A DNA stretch of 64,000 nucleotides from Thalassospira australica. GTDB taxonomy: Bacteria; Pseudomonadota; Alphaproteobacteria; Rhodospirillales; Thalassospiraceae. The DNA is taken from positions 62,001-126,000 of the forward strand of contig NZ_JRJE01000003.1 of assembly GCF_000763295.1 (NCBI RefSeq), in the 5' to 3' direction. Position 1 is the stretch's first letter. Every line of letters begins with the position of its first letter. The translations under genes were made by a program, and so were the position numbers. Shown here in pieces: positions 37,201 through 45,690 of the stretch. The notes under the pieces were generated by a model. That model did no database searches. It was not told the DNA's origin and saw only the letters and a list, made by a program, of their open reading frames with translations.

Positions 37201-37999
37201 CAAAGGTTACACCCAGAAGGCCACCGTTGGCGGTCACAAGGTTTACCTGCGCACCGGCGAATATGAAGATGGCAAGCTTGGTGAAATCTTCATCGACATG
37301 CACAAGGAAGGCGCTGCCTTCCGCTCGCTGATGAACAACTTCGCAATCGCAGTGTCCATCGGCCTGCAGTATGGCGTGCCGCTTGAAGAATACGTCGAAG
37401 CCTTCACCTTCACCCGCTTCGAGCCGTCCGGCATGGTTTCGGGCAATGATGCGATCAAGATGTCGACCTCGATCCTTGATTACATGTTCCGTGAACTGGC
37501 GATTTCCTATCTTGGTCGTAACGACCTCGCCCATGTTCAGCCGTCCGACATTCTTCCCGATGCGGTTGGCGAAGGCGTTGCCGAAGGCGACCTTGGCGAA
37601 ACCGCCGAGAAAGCCGGCGATCAGGCGATTGAAACCATCCGCAAGGTGGCATCAAGCGGCTTCGTGCGTCGCAACCTCTATGTTGTAGATGGTGGTGTCC
37701 AAAGCGAAGAACGTGTTGTCGAAGTCAAATCGACCGGCACCGATGGCCACAGCCACACCCCGGAAACCGCAAGTGCTGCGACCACGACGGCAACCCCGTC
37801 CGCACCGCAAACTGCGGCGATCCTGACCGCTGGCGAAGAAGTCACGGCCAAGGCTGATGCCAAAATGGACCAGATCCGCGAAGCGCGAATGAAAGGCTAC
37901 GAAGGGGATGGTTGCCCTGATTGCGGTAACTTCACCCTGGTGCGCAACGGCACCTGCCTTAAATGCGACTCTTGCGGCGGGACCACCGGCTGCTCGTAA
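34292..37999 (+). CDS. nrdJ: Vitamin B12-dependent (class II) ribonucleotide reductase
   Basis: 1235 residues, the long alphaproteobacterial form. It reduces ribonucleotides to deoxyribonucleotides using adenosylcobalamin and so works with or without oxygen. Visible features: an N-terminal ATG leader, the NSPQWFNTG and [16 protein letters not shown] substrate region, [23 protein letters not shown] (active site), the barrel with [18 protein letters not shown], and [12 protein letters not shown]. The C-terminus has a zinc-ribbon-like [22 protein letters not shown] ending in GCS. Regulation by NrdR is suggested by the boxes upstream. It is a single gene closed by a strong terminator. Confidence 0.97.
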   Translation: MRITRKFTQEGVSPYADIEFRKSSCVIKNPDGSVVFEMNDIDVPGSWSQVASDVLAQKYFRKAGVPVALKPVKEKDVPSWLWRQTADTAKLNKMPSEKRYISETSATQVFDRLAGTWTYWGWKGGYFDAESDAQAFFDEMRYQLSHQMGAPNSPQWFNTGLHWAYGIDGPAQGHSYVDFKTGELTKSASSYEHPQPHACFIQSVADDLVNEGGIMDLWSREARLFKFGSGTGSNFSNVRGGGESLSGGGRSSGLMSFLKIGDRAAGAIKSGGTTRRAAKMVVVDIDHPDIEEYIDWKVVEEQKVAALVAGSKLAEKHLTAVLAACTNWDGDAESEDRFLPRANPQLKEAVLAARAVMIPDSYINKIIEFARQGFTEISFKTYDTDWDSEAYLTVSGQNSNNSVRVSNDFLQAVLDNGDWELIRRTDGKVAKSISARDLWDKVGEAAWACADPGIQYDTTINEWHTCPNSGRINASNPCSEYMFLDDTACNLASLNLMNFRSDDGGVDIEAYEHAVRLWTVVLEISVLMAQFPSDRIAELSYRYRTLGLGYANIGGLLMSMGISYDSDEGRAIGASLTAIMCGVSYATSAEMASELGAFPGYDDNASEMLRVMRNHRRAAHGEQEGYEGLSINPVPLVAADSPYADLPVAARAAWDKAVELGEKHGYRNAQTTVIAPTGTIGLVMDCDTTGIEPDFALVKFKKLAGGGYFKIINRTVPVALATLGYTENQIRDIEKYAVGHGTLVGSPSITHDDLKAKGFDDDAIAKVEGALKNAFDVKFVFNKYTFGDDFCINQLGLDAKQINSMDFDMLAALGFDKKQIEQANTYVCGAMTLEQAPHLRDEDLSVFDCANPCGRIGKRYLSAESHIRMMAAAQPFISGAISKTINMPSSANIQDCKDAYMLSWRLGLKANALYRDGSKLSQPLNSALVEEDDYADQPTAAKAAQASEQIVEKIIERVIRGDRRSLPGRRKGYTQKATVGGHKVYLRTGEYEDGKLGEIFIDMHKEGAAFRSLMNNFAIAVSIGLQYGVPLEEYVEAFTFTRFEPSGMVSGNDAIKMSTSILDYMFRELAISYLGRNDLAHVQPSDILPDAVGEGVAEGDLGETAEKAGDQAIETIRKVASSGFVRRNLYVVDGGVQSEERVVEVKSTGTDGHSHTPETASAATTTATPSAPQTAAILTAGEEVTAKADAKMDQIREARMKGYEGDGCPDCGNFTLVRNGTCLKCDSCGGTTGCS

Positions 38000-38008
38000 C
38001 AAAAAAGA

Positions 38009-38038
38009 AAAAGCCCCTCCCATTGGGAGGGGCTTTTT
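38009..38038 (+). terminator. Intrinsic terminator of nrdJ
   Basis: AAGCCCCTCCCA/TGGGAGGGGCTT stem with a T run, 10 bases after the stop. Confidence 0.92.
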
Positions 38039-38081
38039 ACATTTTCGCATCATCCAACTAACAACGGTTGCCTGATACGAA

Positions 38082-38112
38082 AAAAGCCGAAGCACAAAGC
38101 TTCGGCTTTCCC
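38082..38112. terminator. Second hairpin after nrdJ, minus-strand terminator possible
   Basis: AAAAGCCGAAGC/GCTTCGGCTTT with ACAAA loop. On the minus strand it is followed by TTTTTTC, so it may end antisense or minus-strand transcripts; on the plus strand it backs up the nrdJ terminator. Confidence 0.6.
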
Positions 38113-38245
38113 ATGAAGTACCAGCCAAGGCACTTATGGGGGCAAACACACCGAGTTGGCATGCTTGTACGTGAGAAATACGACCATTACTGATTCGGGG
38201 GAGTTTGTCGAGCGGAACCTTGGCGCATTTGTATAGGAGCCTACC

Positions 38246-38419
38246 ATGGCAACTAACCCTCCGTCAGGTGACGGACGACGCAATGGCGCTGTCAAAGGCC
38301 GTTCACAGGTTCACAATCCCAAAACGGAAACGTGGACTAAACGCGACAGTAGAACTGGCAAATTCATGGACGGTAAAAAAGATGGAACACCGTTCAAGGG
38401 CGTTCGTAAAGAACGCTAA
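38246..38419 (+). CDS. Small conserved basic protein (57 residues)
   Basis: A 57-residue highly charged protein, MATNPPSGDG-like start, with AVKGRSQVHNPKTETWTKRD and a GKFMDGKKDGTPFKGVRKER C-terminus. The pattern (NPPxGDGxRxGAVKxRSQxxNPKTxxWxKRDxxTGxFM) recurs in proteins of many bacteria, so it is a real but uncharacterised family. ATG is preceded by AGGAG six bases upstream, and an intrinsic terminator follows the stop by 16 bases. It is too short for common ORF cut-offs and easily missed. There is no signal or membrane segment. The role is unknown. Confidence 0.85.
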   Translation: MATNPPSGDGRRNGAVKGRSQVHNPKTETWTKRDSRTGKFMDGKKDGTPFKGVRKER

Positions 38420-38435
38420 TTCTATCTAGACCGGA

Positions 38436-38477
38436 GGACACCCTCGCGGTTTATGATTGCGAGGGTGTCCTTGTTTT
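38436..38477 (+). terminator. Terminator of the 57-residue protein gene
   Basis: GGACACCCTCGC/GCGAGGGTGTCC, 12-bp perfect stem with 11-base loop and TTGTTTTG tail. Confidence 0.88.
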
Positions 38478-38493
38478 GCAGAGTATCGGGCAG

Positions 38494-39060
38494 ATGCTTA
38501 CAATTTCAAACGACACCGCTCTCATCGTCCTTGATGTACAAAAAGCCATTGATGATCCGCGCTGGAATTCCAAAAACAATCCCGGCTATGCCGATGTGAT
38601 TGCCGGGCTGCTGGCAAAATTCCGCAGCGCCAACCTGCCCGTCATCCATGTCCGTCACGAAGAAGCCAACCCGGCCTCAAGTTTTTATGTCAACGGGCCG
38701 GGTCAGCCATTCAAGGACGAGGCAATGCCGATGGACGACGAAACCGTCATCACCAAGCAGCAAAACTGCGCCTTTGTCGGCACAACACTTGAAAAACATC
38801 TGCACGACCGCGGTATCAAACGCCTGATCTTTACCGGTGTGGTCATCCATAATTCCATGGATATCACCATCCGCATGGCCCATTGCCTTGGCTTTGAAAA
38901 CTGGCTGGTGCTGGACGCCACCAGTGCGATTGACGTGACCGATGCCAACGGCAAACACTTCGCCGCACAGGACGTGTTTGATCTCTATGCCGCTGTGCTG
39001 TCCTCGGAATATTGCAAGCTTGCCCAAAGCAAGGATGTCATGGTCGCCCTGCCCAATTAA
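38494..39060 (+). CDS. Isochorismatase-family protein with Ser in place of the catalytic Cys
   Basis: 188 residues of the isochorismatase fold with Asp in ALIVLDVQKAID and a conserved His/Asp-rich central region. The nucleophile segment reads FTGVVIHNSMDITIR: the position of catalytic Cys in cysteine hydrolases is Ser (TCC). The enzyme may be inactive as a classic cysteine hydrolase, use Ser, or belong to a known Ser-type branch. The start at ATG 38494 precedes the LTISNDTALIV N-terminus. The ribosome site is weak. The gene begins 16 bases after the terminator of the preceding gene. Confidence 0.85.
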   Translation: MLTISNDTALIVLDVQKAIDDPRWNSKNNPGYADVIAGLLAKFRSANLPVIHVRHEEANPASSFYVNGPGQPFKDEAMPMDDETVITKQQNCAFVGTTLEKHLHDRGIKRLIFTGVVIHNSMDITIRMAHCLGFENWLVLDATSAIDVTDANGKHFAAQDVFDLYAAVLSSEYCKLAQSKDVMVALPN

Positions 39061-39100
39061 CCCATTTGGCGGCACTACTTCCCATTGCACCTTTCACACG

Positions 39101-39133
39101 AAACACCCCCGGTCATGGGTCGGGGGTGTTTTC
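39101..39133 (+). terminator. Terminator of the isochorismatase-family gene
   Basis: AACACCCCCG/CGGGGGTGTT stem, 9-base loop, short T run. Confidence 0.85.
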
Positions 39134-39317
39134 GGTGCTCTCACAGTATTCGATATCCGATTTACGCTGTCGATATCCGCAAAACGTCAAAATCGCCCTT
39201 TTCCCGCACTTCCCCCTTGGCCTCTAGGGGTTTTTGTATCTATGGCTTTTCCATGAGACGGCTCAAAACAGGCACATATCGCAGATCAAATGTACTCACG
39301 ATATAGGAGCACCCGTC

Positions 39318-39518
39318 ATGTTCATGGTTCATGTCACAGGCTCGATCATTGTTGTTGTTGGTTCTGTTCTTCTGGTAATGGGCTATGTCACATCAGAAGC
39401 AATGGTTTCTCAGCCGCATATCGGGCACTATTTTGATGCAACCATCTGGTATTTGATTACCGGCATAACGGGTATCCTTGCCGGGTCAATATTGATGATG
39501 CTTGAGACCCGCAACTAG
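39318..39518 (+). CDS. Small two-segment membrane protein, unknown
   Basis: 66 residues, two hydrophobic segments (about 6-28 and 45-62) separated by a short polar loop containing SQPHIGHYFD. It should be an integral inner-membrane protein with both ends on one side. ATG has TAGGAG eight bases upstream; the longer frame from 39234 lacks this. No family recognised and no obvious operon partner. Confidence 0.7.
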   Translation: MFMVHVTGSIIVVVGSVLLVMGYVTSEAMVSQPHIGHYFDATIWYLITGITGILAGSILMMLETRN

Positions 39519-39669
39519 AGTCTATTCCGATTAGGTTGCACCGTTCTGCCTTGATTGAAACATTTGTTTGCCGTGGCGATGGCAACACACTGTTGACGAA
39601 CCGCGTCTGGTCATCCTTCGCCAATACGATCATATTCAATGTACAGAATATAATTGATCAAGGTGCCCC

Positions 39670-40497
39670 ATGACCGATGCATCGACCAAATATCTTGCGC
39701 CCGCCTTGACCCCGATCTTTATATCGCACGGGTCGCCCATGCTGGTGGCACGTCAAAGCACCCCGGCATTTGATTTCTTTTCACGCGAACTCGGCCCGCT
39801 GACCGACAATGTGCGTGCCATTCTAATGGTTTCGGCCCATTGGCAAACAGCAGAACCGACCATTTCAACAGCGGCAACGCAGGAAACCATCCATGACTTT
39901 TACGGTTTTCCGCAACCGCTTTATGACCTGAAATATGATGTGGCTGGTGACCCGGAACTGGCGGCTCAGATCGCGGGCCAGATCGATATTGCCACAGACA
40001 ATTCACGCGGTCTGGATCACGGCGCATGGATGCCCCTGATCCTTGCCCGCCCCGCTGCCGACATTCCGGTGTTTCAGCTTTCCATGCTGGTGAACGGCAG
40101 TCCCAAAGATCATTATGAACTGGGCCGGAAACTGCGTGGTTTGCGCGATCTTGGCGTACTCGTGGTTGCCAGCGGTGCCATGACCCATAATTTGCGCACA
40201 CTTGATCGCAACGAAGGGCCGATTGATCCGTGGGCAAGGGAATTTACCAACTGGATGATCGACAAGGTCAAAACCCGCGATATCGACGCCCTGCTTGCCT
40301 ATCGCACCCTGGCGCCGCACGCGGTTCTGGCCCACCCCGAAGACGACCATCTGATGCCGTTTTACGTGGCATTGGGTGCGGCGTCTGATGATTTCACGCC
40401 CGATGTCCTCCATGACAGCTATGAATTTGGCAACCTTGCCATGACGGCACTGCGCTTTTACGATCAGGATGAAACCGAAACTACCAGTCAAACATGA
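39670..40497 (+). CDS. Extradiol dioxygenase-type protein, YgiD/DODA family
   Basis: 275 residues of the class III extradiol ring-cleavage dioxygenase superfamily, YgiD/4,5-DOPA dioxygenase branch. Conserved elements are PIFISHGSPMLV, VSAHW, FYGFPQPLYDLKYD, GLDHGAWMPL and VVASGAMTHNLR plus a late HPEDDHLMPFYVALGAA. Active-site His residues and a Glu are present. Its substrate in the cell is not known; related enzymes open catechol-type rings. The gene converges on a membrane gene, 14 bases from its end. Confidence 0.92.
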   Translation: MTDASTKYLAPALTPIFISHGSPMLVARQSTPAFDFFSRELGPLTDNVRAILMVSAHWQTAEPTISTAATQETIHDFYGFPQPLYDLKYDVAGDPELAAQIAGQIDIATDNSRGLDHGAWMPLILARPAADIPVFQLSMLVNGSPKDHYELGRKLRGLRDLGVLVVASGAMTHNLRTLDRNEGPIDPWAREFTNWMIDKVKTRDIDALLAYRTLAPHAVLAHPEDDHLMPFYVALGAASDDFTPDVLHDSYEFGNLAMTALRFYDQDETETTSQT

Positions 40498-40511
40498 GAT
40501 AAGGGGCAAAA

Positions 40512-41720
40512 TCACGGCACCCCAGCCGGTCTCACCGACACCTCGGTTCCCGTAAAAGGTTGCTGCGCCAACGCATATGGCGCTATTTCGCCATACCGCA
40601 CATGCGCATCTGCCTGGGCCTGATAATACCGGAACAATTCCTTTAACGGTGCTCCCATATCCTTGTAAGCCGTCAACACAGCAATCAGCGCTCCCAGTGT
40701 CAATTCATCCGTGATCACCAAATACCCGCCGATCGTATAAAAAAAGAACGGTGTCAGTTGTGAAATGAAATTATTCAAAGATTTCATCATGAACTTCTTC
40801 TTGTGGATCATCAGTCTGAGACTATGCATATTGCGGTACGCTTTGTAGATGCCACGCAACTCTGATCTGTTGCCCCGCCCCAGCCCCTCTATTCGTTCCC
40901 CTAGGTCACGAACGGTCTGCAAACGGGCCCGTGACAAGACATTAATCTTGCGCTGGAACTTTGGTACAATGAAAATCTGGATAGGCAACAACGCCATGGC
41001 CGCCACGCCAAGAACCGGGTCTTGTACAAGCATAAAAGCAAGAATTGTCAGAAATGTCCCACCTTGTAGCAGCGGTAAAACAAGTGCTTCCGCCCCGTAG
41101 CCAGCAATCGGTTCAACTTCCTGCACAATCACCGGGATCAGATGTCCACGACCTTTGCCTTCATGCCGAAAACTATGCCGCGATATATCCAGCCGCAAAC
41201 GATGTGAAATATGTTCTGCAAGTTTCCCGGAATTCAGGTTGACCTGATATTTCAACCATCCGTGGATGCCGATCACCAGCAGAAACAACAGACACAACCC
41301 CAACAAAGCCTGCGTCTGGGACAGCTCAACGCCCATGTAAACAGCCGGAAAGTGACCTGATTCAATTGCATTGTTAATGATGAGCTTGGGTAGCTCAAGG
41401 CTCATATACAATGCCGGCAAAGACAAGACCGCCAAGACGGCCAGCCGTAATTGCTGTTGCCAGGTCATCCGACATATATATCGCAAAAGGTGATTTTGCC
41501 GCACCACCTCCCCTAAGTTGCCGGCACCTTTTTCTTGCGTTTTCGATTTATTCTTTCGCTGCCGGACAAAATGGAATCCTGCCGCCGTGATCAGGATGAT
41601 CAAAGCCACCGGCACCCCAAACACCACCAAGTGGAACACAAAATGGATCCACCAGTGTGTGTCACTGGAAATATAATGGGTTAACTGATGTCCGACATCA
41701 TGGGCAAATTCAAAGACCAC
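40512..41720 (-). CDS. ABC exporter membrane domain without its ATPase domain
   Basis: 402 residues. An extra N-terminal membrane segment (about 24-46) is followed by a typical six-helix ABC exporter domain (about 85-385), including the coupling-helix-like region LRLDISRHSFRH and a LTLGALIAVLTAYKDMGAPLKELF stretch before the linker. The frame ends at the point where the nucleotide-binding domain should begin, with no Walker or signature motifs in any frame of the 14 bases before the convergent gene. It may be a truncated remnant or function with an ATPase encoded elsewhere. GTG start at 41720 has no clear ribosome site, so the start is uncertain. Confidence 0.75.
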   Translation of the reverse strand: MVFEFAHDVGHQLTHYISSDTHWWIHFVFHLVVFGVPVALIILITAAGFHFVRQRKNKSKTQEKGAGNLGEVVRQNHLLRYICRMTWQQQLRLAVLAVLSLPALYMSLELPKLIINNAIESGHFPAVYMGVELSQTQALLGLCLLFLLVIGIHGWLKYQVNLNSGKLAEHISHRLRLDISRHSFRHEGKGRGHLIPVIVQEVEPIAGYGAEALVLPLLQGGTFLTILAFMLVQDPVLGVAAMALLPIQIFIVPKFQRKINVLSRARLQTVRDLGERIEGLGRGNRSELRGIYKAYRNMHSLRLMIHKKKFMMKSLNNFISQLTPFFFYTIGGYLVITDELTLGALIAVLTAYKDMGAPLKELFRYYQAQADAHVRYGEIAPYALAQQPFTGTEVSVRPAGVP

Positions 41721-41786
41721 AGGAGAGGTTTCCGATTGTCACAGCAACAAAACAGCCGGGGAGAAGTCCTCTCCCCGGCCATAGGA

Positions 41787-42509
41787 TCAGAACAGCAGGC
41801 GGACACCGACGACCACAAAGCTTGCCACGTAATCCTCGCCTTCATCCTTGGCAAAATCGGCGGTATCACCAAGCTTCCTCTCATAAGCAACACCGATATA
41901 AGGTGCCACACTGCGATCAATCAGGTCATAACTCAGACGCAGGCCAAGCTCGACACTTGAAAGACCCGCACCAACTGCGACCTCGCGATCTTCGGAAAAG
42001 GCCGCATTGAGCTCGACAGATGGTGTCACGATCAGGCGATTGGTAATCAACCCTTCATACTCGACATCAAGTCGCGCACTGCCATCCCCGGCCTCACTGA
42101 CAAACAGATCGGCATCGACCTCAAACCATTGCGGAGCAAGCCCCATAACCCCGACGGTGCCATACCAACGATCCGTTCCTTTGGGGGTATCCAGACGCAC
42201 CCCGGCTTTGGCATCGAAGAAATCGCTGATCGGTGTCTGAAGAACCAAACGGTTTTCTAGGCTTTCATTGATATCAGCATCAAGGTCACGTTCGCCTTCT
42301 CCCTGCCACCTTAACTTCAGTTCATCAGTGCCAACAAACGCATCACCATCCCAGACAAACAGCTTCTCGCTTTCGTCTCCGGCGCGATACTCAAACTGCT
42401 CCATCTGAAGTCCGTAAAAGACGTGATTATCTGCCTTGGCCGACAAGGAGAACGACAGCACAGTGGCAAGAACACCACCACTCAGCGCAATCAGTTTAAT
42501 GATTTTCAT
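41787..42509 (-). CDS. copB: Copper resistance protein B
   Basis: 240 residues with Sec signal peptide (LSGGVLATVLSFSLSAKA) and the outer-membrane CopB/PcoB beta-barrel: FYGLQMEQFEYRAGD, LKLRWQGEGE, YGTVGVMGLAPQWFEVDAD, LGLRLSYDLIDRSVAPYIGVAYERKLG, ending in a C-terminal aromatic (LLF). It sits in the outer membrane and supports copper tolerance. The Met/His-rich N-terminal segment of many CopB proteins is absent here. It overlaps closely with copA upstream (3-base gap), same operon. Confidence 0.93.
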   Translation of the reverse strand: MKIIKLIALSGGVLATVLSFSLSAKADNHVFYGLQMEQFEYRAGDESEKLFVWDGDAFVGTDELKLRWQGEGERDLDADINESLENRLVLQTPISDFFDAKAGVRLDTPKGTDRWYGTVGVMGLAPQWFEVDADLFVSEAGDGSARLDVEYEGLITNRLIVTPSVELNAAFSEDREVAVGAGLSSVELGLRLSYDLIDRSVAPYIGVAYERKLGDTADFAKDEGEDYVASFVVVGVRLLF

Positions 42510-42512
42510 GAC

Positions 42513-44198
42513 TTACAGGTTCCCGTTCTCAAGTGCAGCAACTGCAGGGCCACCTTCAACAATGACCTTGCGGAACATGCCCGCCGCCATGTGATAGCTC
42601 AGATGGCAATGAAATGCCCATTGCCCCGGTTCATCGACTTCGGTTTCGGAATAGACGGTCGTGCCGGGATTGATATTGATCGTATGCTTGACCGGGTTCC
42701 ATTTGCCCTGTCCAGTATCAAGGATTGACCACATGCCATGCAGATGCATGGGATGGGACATCATCGTTTCATTGACGAATTTGAACCGGACACGCTCACC
42801 ATATTTAAGGCGGATAGGCTCGGCATCTTCATATTTCACACCGTTGATCGACCATGTGTAACGTTCCATGTTGCCGGTCAGCCGCAATTCAATTTCACGT
42901 GTTGCCGGACGTTCGGGATAAAGCGGCTTCTGTGCTTTCAAATCCGCATATGACAGAAACTTGCCCCCATTTGCCGCCTCGGGTGCCAAACCGCTGCCTG
43001 CGGCATAGAACGGGTCGGTTTTGGTTGTTCCCATCTTGGAATGATCCATTCCGGCCATATTGCTGTGATCCATACCAGCCATAATGCCCGGATCGGTATC
43101 ACTCATGGCCCCATGGTCCATGCCGTCCATGTTGCCATGGCTCATCCCCATATCGGCCATCGTCAGTAAAGGAGACTCCATTCGACGTTCCGGTATATCG
43201 GCACGCATCCCCTCTTTGGGGGCTAGTGTGGCAAAAGCATATCCCGATCGCCCCGTGGATTCCGCCATGATGCCATACGCTTTGTCGTCTTTTGGCTGAA
43301 CAATCACGTCATATGTTTCTGCAACCGAAATACGGAACTCATCAACCTTCACAGGTTGCACATTGTTGCCGTCCGCTTGCACAACCGTCATGTCTAGCCC
43401 CGGAATCCGTACATCGAAATACGTCATTGCCGATGCGTTGATGAACCGCAGGCGTACACGCTCTCCCGGCTTGAACAATCCTGTCCAATTCTGTTCAGGT
43501 GACTTGCCATTGATCAGACCGACAAAACCCTGAACATCTTCGATATCCGTTCGCATCATGCGCATACTGCCCCAGTCTCCACGTTCAGACAGTGTCGTGC
43601 CCAAACCGTTTTTAGACACATCACTGATGAAGTCACCAAAGGTGCGTTGATTCCGGTTGTAATAATCGGGCATCATTTTCAAGTTCCGCATGATACGTGC
43701 GCCCGAATGCGGGTGTTTGTCTTTCAACACCACGACATATTCGCGGTCAAATTTGAATGGCTCGCGTTTTTCTGACTCAATAATAATCGAACCATACGCC
43801 CCGTCCGGCTCCTGAAAACCGGAATGACTGTGGAACCAGTATGTCCCACTTTGTTTGACCGGAATACGATAGGTAAAAGTCTCCCCCGGCTCAATTCCGG
43901 GGAAACTGATCCCAGGCACCCCGTCCATCTGATATGGAAGGATCAAACCATGCCAGTGAATTGACGTCGCCTCATCAAGATTGTTGGTTACCTTGATGAC
44001 AGCGTCTTCTCCTTCCTTGAGGCGCAAGGTCGGCCCCGGCGAGGCACCATTATATCCGATGCCTTTGGTTTGCATGCCGCCGGTATCGATGGTGACATAA
44101 TCTACCGACAAATCATATGTCGCCGCATTTGCTGTGAAAGACACACCAATCGCGGCCAGCGCACCCAAAATGGCGCGTCCAGCGAATTTGATTTTCAT
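42513..44198 (-). CDS. copA: Copper-resistance multicopper oxidase CopA
   Basis: 561 residues with Sec signal (ILGALAAIGVSFTANA). All copper ligand motifs are present: HWHG, WFHSHSG, MSHPMHLHG and HCHLSYHM (C-terminal T1/T2/T3 sites). Between domains, around residues 355-400, a Met/His/Asp-rich stretch with repeated MDHS/MDHG units can bind Cu(I). CopA oxidises Cu(I) in the periplasm and sequesters copper. It is immediately upstream of copB and downstream of a cupredoxin. No copper-responsive two-component genes are in the window. Confidence 0.95.
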   Translation of the reverse strand: MKIKFAGRAILGALAAIGVSFTANAATYDLSVDYVTIDTGGMQTKGIGYNGASPGPTLRLKEGEDAVIKVTNNLDEATSIHWHGLILPYQMDGVPGISFPGIEPGETFTYRIPVKQSGTYWFHSHSGFQEPDGAYGSIIIESEKREPFKFDREYVVVLKDKHPHSGARIMRNLKMMPDYYNRNQRTFGDFISDVSKNGLGTTLSERGDWGSMRMMRTDIEDVQGFVGLINGKSPEQNWTGLFKPGERVRLRFINASAMTYFDVRIPGLDMTVVQADGNNVQPVKVDEFRISVAETYDVIVQPKDDKAYGIMAESTGRSGYAFATLAPKEGMRADIPERRMESPLLTMADMGMSHGNMDGMDHGAMSDTDPGIMAGMDHSNMAGMDHSKMGTTKTDPFYAAGSGLAPEAANGGKFLSYADLKAQKPLYPERPATREIELRLTGNMERYTWSINGVKYEDAEPIRLKYGERVRFKFVNETMMSHPMHLHGMWSILDTGQGKWNPVKHTININPGTTVYSETEVDEPGQWAFHCHLSYHMAAGMFRKVIVEGGPAVAALENGNL

Positions 44199-44274
44199 TT
44201 TTCATTTCCAGAAAGTCAGAAGCGCCAGAGGCATCAAGAACAGCAACCTCTGGCGCAAAACACAGGGCGGCGAG

Positions 44275-44844
44275 TTACTGCAAGCGGACGTTGCCCACCA
44301 TGCCGCTTTCATAGTGACCCGGTACGTTACAGGCGAACTCCAGCTCTGCCTTTTTGGGGAACGTCCAGATCACTTCGGCCGTTTTTCCCGGCTCCAGCAA
44401 AACACTGTTGGGGTCATCATGCTTCATCGACATTCCATTCCCCATGTCCATTTCCATCATGTCCATGTTGATCTTGTCGATCTCAAGCGCGCCATGCTCC
44501 ATCATCATCATCATTTCGTCCTGGTGATCGGCATGCATGGCTGCAGTTCCGATATTGAATTCGTGAACAAATTCACCCTTGTTTTCAACAATGAAGCGAA
44601 CGGTTTCACCGCCCCGGACGATGATTTTTTCCTTGTCGTAGAAATTGTCTTCCATCGCAATCCGAATGGTACGTCGCACATCGGAGATTTCACCGGGTGC
44701 GCCGATCTCGGATGCACCGTCCCCGCCATGACCACCGCTGTGCCCAGCACCTGCGAACGCAGATGTCTGATAACCAGCCAGTGCTCCAAGGACCATCGTT
44801 GAAACAGCAAAACGACGCATGAAAGAAGTCTTGAAAATGGGCAT
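44275..44844 (-). CDS. Cupredoxin-type copper-binding protein
   Basis: 189 residues. Sec signal peptide (residues 10-32), a Gly/His-rich start to the mature protein (GHSGGHGGDG), a cupredoxin beta-barrel, and a long Met-rich insertion (DEMMMMMEHGALEIDKINMDMMEMDMGNGMSM) in the middle. The type 1 site looks complete: His in FVHEFN, then CNVPGHYESGM with Cys, His and Met. It is likely a periplasmic copper chaperone or electron shuttle of the CopA/CopB set. MFKTSFM-type start at 44844; ATG 44820 (ninth residue) is possible. Confidence 0.9.
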   Translation of the reverse strand: MPIFKTSFMRRFAVSTMVLGALAGYQTSAFAGAGHSGGHGGDGASEIGAPGEISDVRRTIRIAMEDNFYDKEKIIVRGGETVRFIVENKGEFVHEFNIGTAAMHADHQDEMMMMMEHGALEIDKINMDMMEMDMGNGMSMKHDDPNSVLLEPGKTAEVIWTFPKKAELEFACNVPGHYESGMVGNVRLQ

Positions 44845-44972
44845 ATAAATGCTCCTGATAGATAATCAGTTGAACGCCCCTTTCCAGCCGCACATTGGCG
44901 TCCTTGCCCACATTTTTCCACGTGGACGCAAGTAAACTGGCAAAGGGAAATACGTAAAAGGTCTGAATTATC

Positions 44973-45293
44973 TCAGGCGCGCGGTGGCTTGCCGCTTACA
45001 TCCAGGGTAACGGATGTCACAATGCGATCGACACCCCAGTATTGCACTGAAAACAACGTCGGCACAGTCTGCCAGGAACCGTCGGCTTCCTGAACAAACG
45101 GGCCGCAAACAGCCATACCGCAAAGATCACTGTGCGAATCTTTTTGATTGTGAGGCATACCTTCTGAAGTAGTTGCAGAAACACCATGATGCATATCATG
45201 AGAATTCCCAACATTCGCCTGCACACCACCGATCCCCGACAGCATGACTGTCAGAACAACGACGATTGAAACTAAGCAGGAAATGAACCGCAA
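44973..45293 (-). CDS. Small secreted protein at the head of the copper cluster
   Basis: About 106 residues from a TTG start at 45293 with AGGA upstream (the frame extends to a TTG at 45332). Signal peptide RFISCLVSIVVVLTVMLSGIGGVQA. The mature part is His/Met-containing (HDMHHGVSATTSEGMPHN) followed by CGMAVCGPFVQEADGSW, a two-Cys motif that resembles metal-binding secreted proteins of copper loci. Function unknown; position and metal-ligand content suggest copper binding. The exact start is uncertain. Confidence 0.55.
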   Translation of the reverse strand: MRFISCLVSIVVVLTVMLSGIGGVQANVGNSHDMHHGVSATTSEGMPHNQKDSHSDLCGMAVCGPFVQEADGSWQTVPTLFSVQYWGVDRIVTSVTLDVSGKPPRA

Positions 45294-45690
45294 CGTTAGG
45301 TATCCTATCTGCACTACTGCGACGCAAAACAATTATCGGCAGTTTCAGATAGCGTCAAGTGGCAATATTGTGGCAAACCCGACAGGATTATGGCTGTCAA
45401 GATCAGCCTGTGTTGGGGGCCTGATCACAAACATGTTTCTTGACCTTGCGGCTCAGGAAAGATTGACGATAAAGTTTTCGACCGAGGGTCCGATAGACAT
45501 AACCGCACATACCGTGCTGATTGCATTTGAACTTGGGCTTCGGCCCACCTCGGTCGACTGCTATGTCAATTCCGTGAACCGGCACCAGTTACAAACCTCT
45601 GTCGTGGTTGATGAACCGGAATATAGCTGCTCATTAAAAAGTGCTGCGCAAACGCTCAGTACCTTGACACCAAGACAGGACATCATCGCC
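45294..45690. other. Intergenic region between copper cluster and yjbQ
   Basis: 397 bases with the probable promoter of the copper cluster on the minus strand. A plus-strand open frame running in from 45244 is in phase with YjbQ but has no ribosome site or homology and is not taken as coding. No CueR-type palindrome was recognised. Confidence 0.5.

Noticed and set aside
34433-37534. Long frames antisense to nrdJ (572 and 451 residues)
   Set aside because: Shadows of a clearly coding gene; composition matches reverse-complement codon bias.
45244-45690. In-frame upstream extension of YjbQ
   Set aside because: Normal YjbQ is about 140 residues; the extra sequence has no homology or ribosome site and overlaps the start of the opposite small gene.
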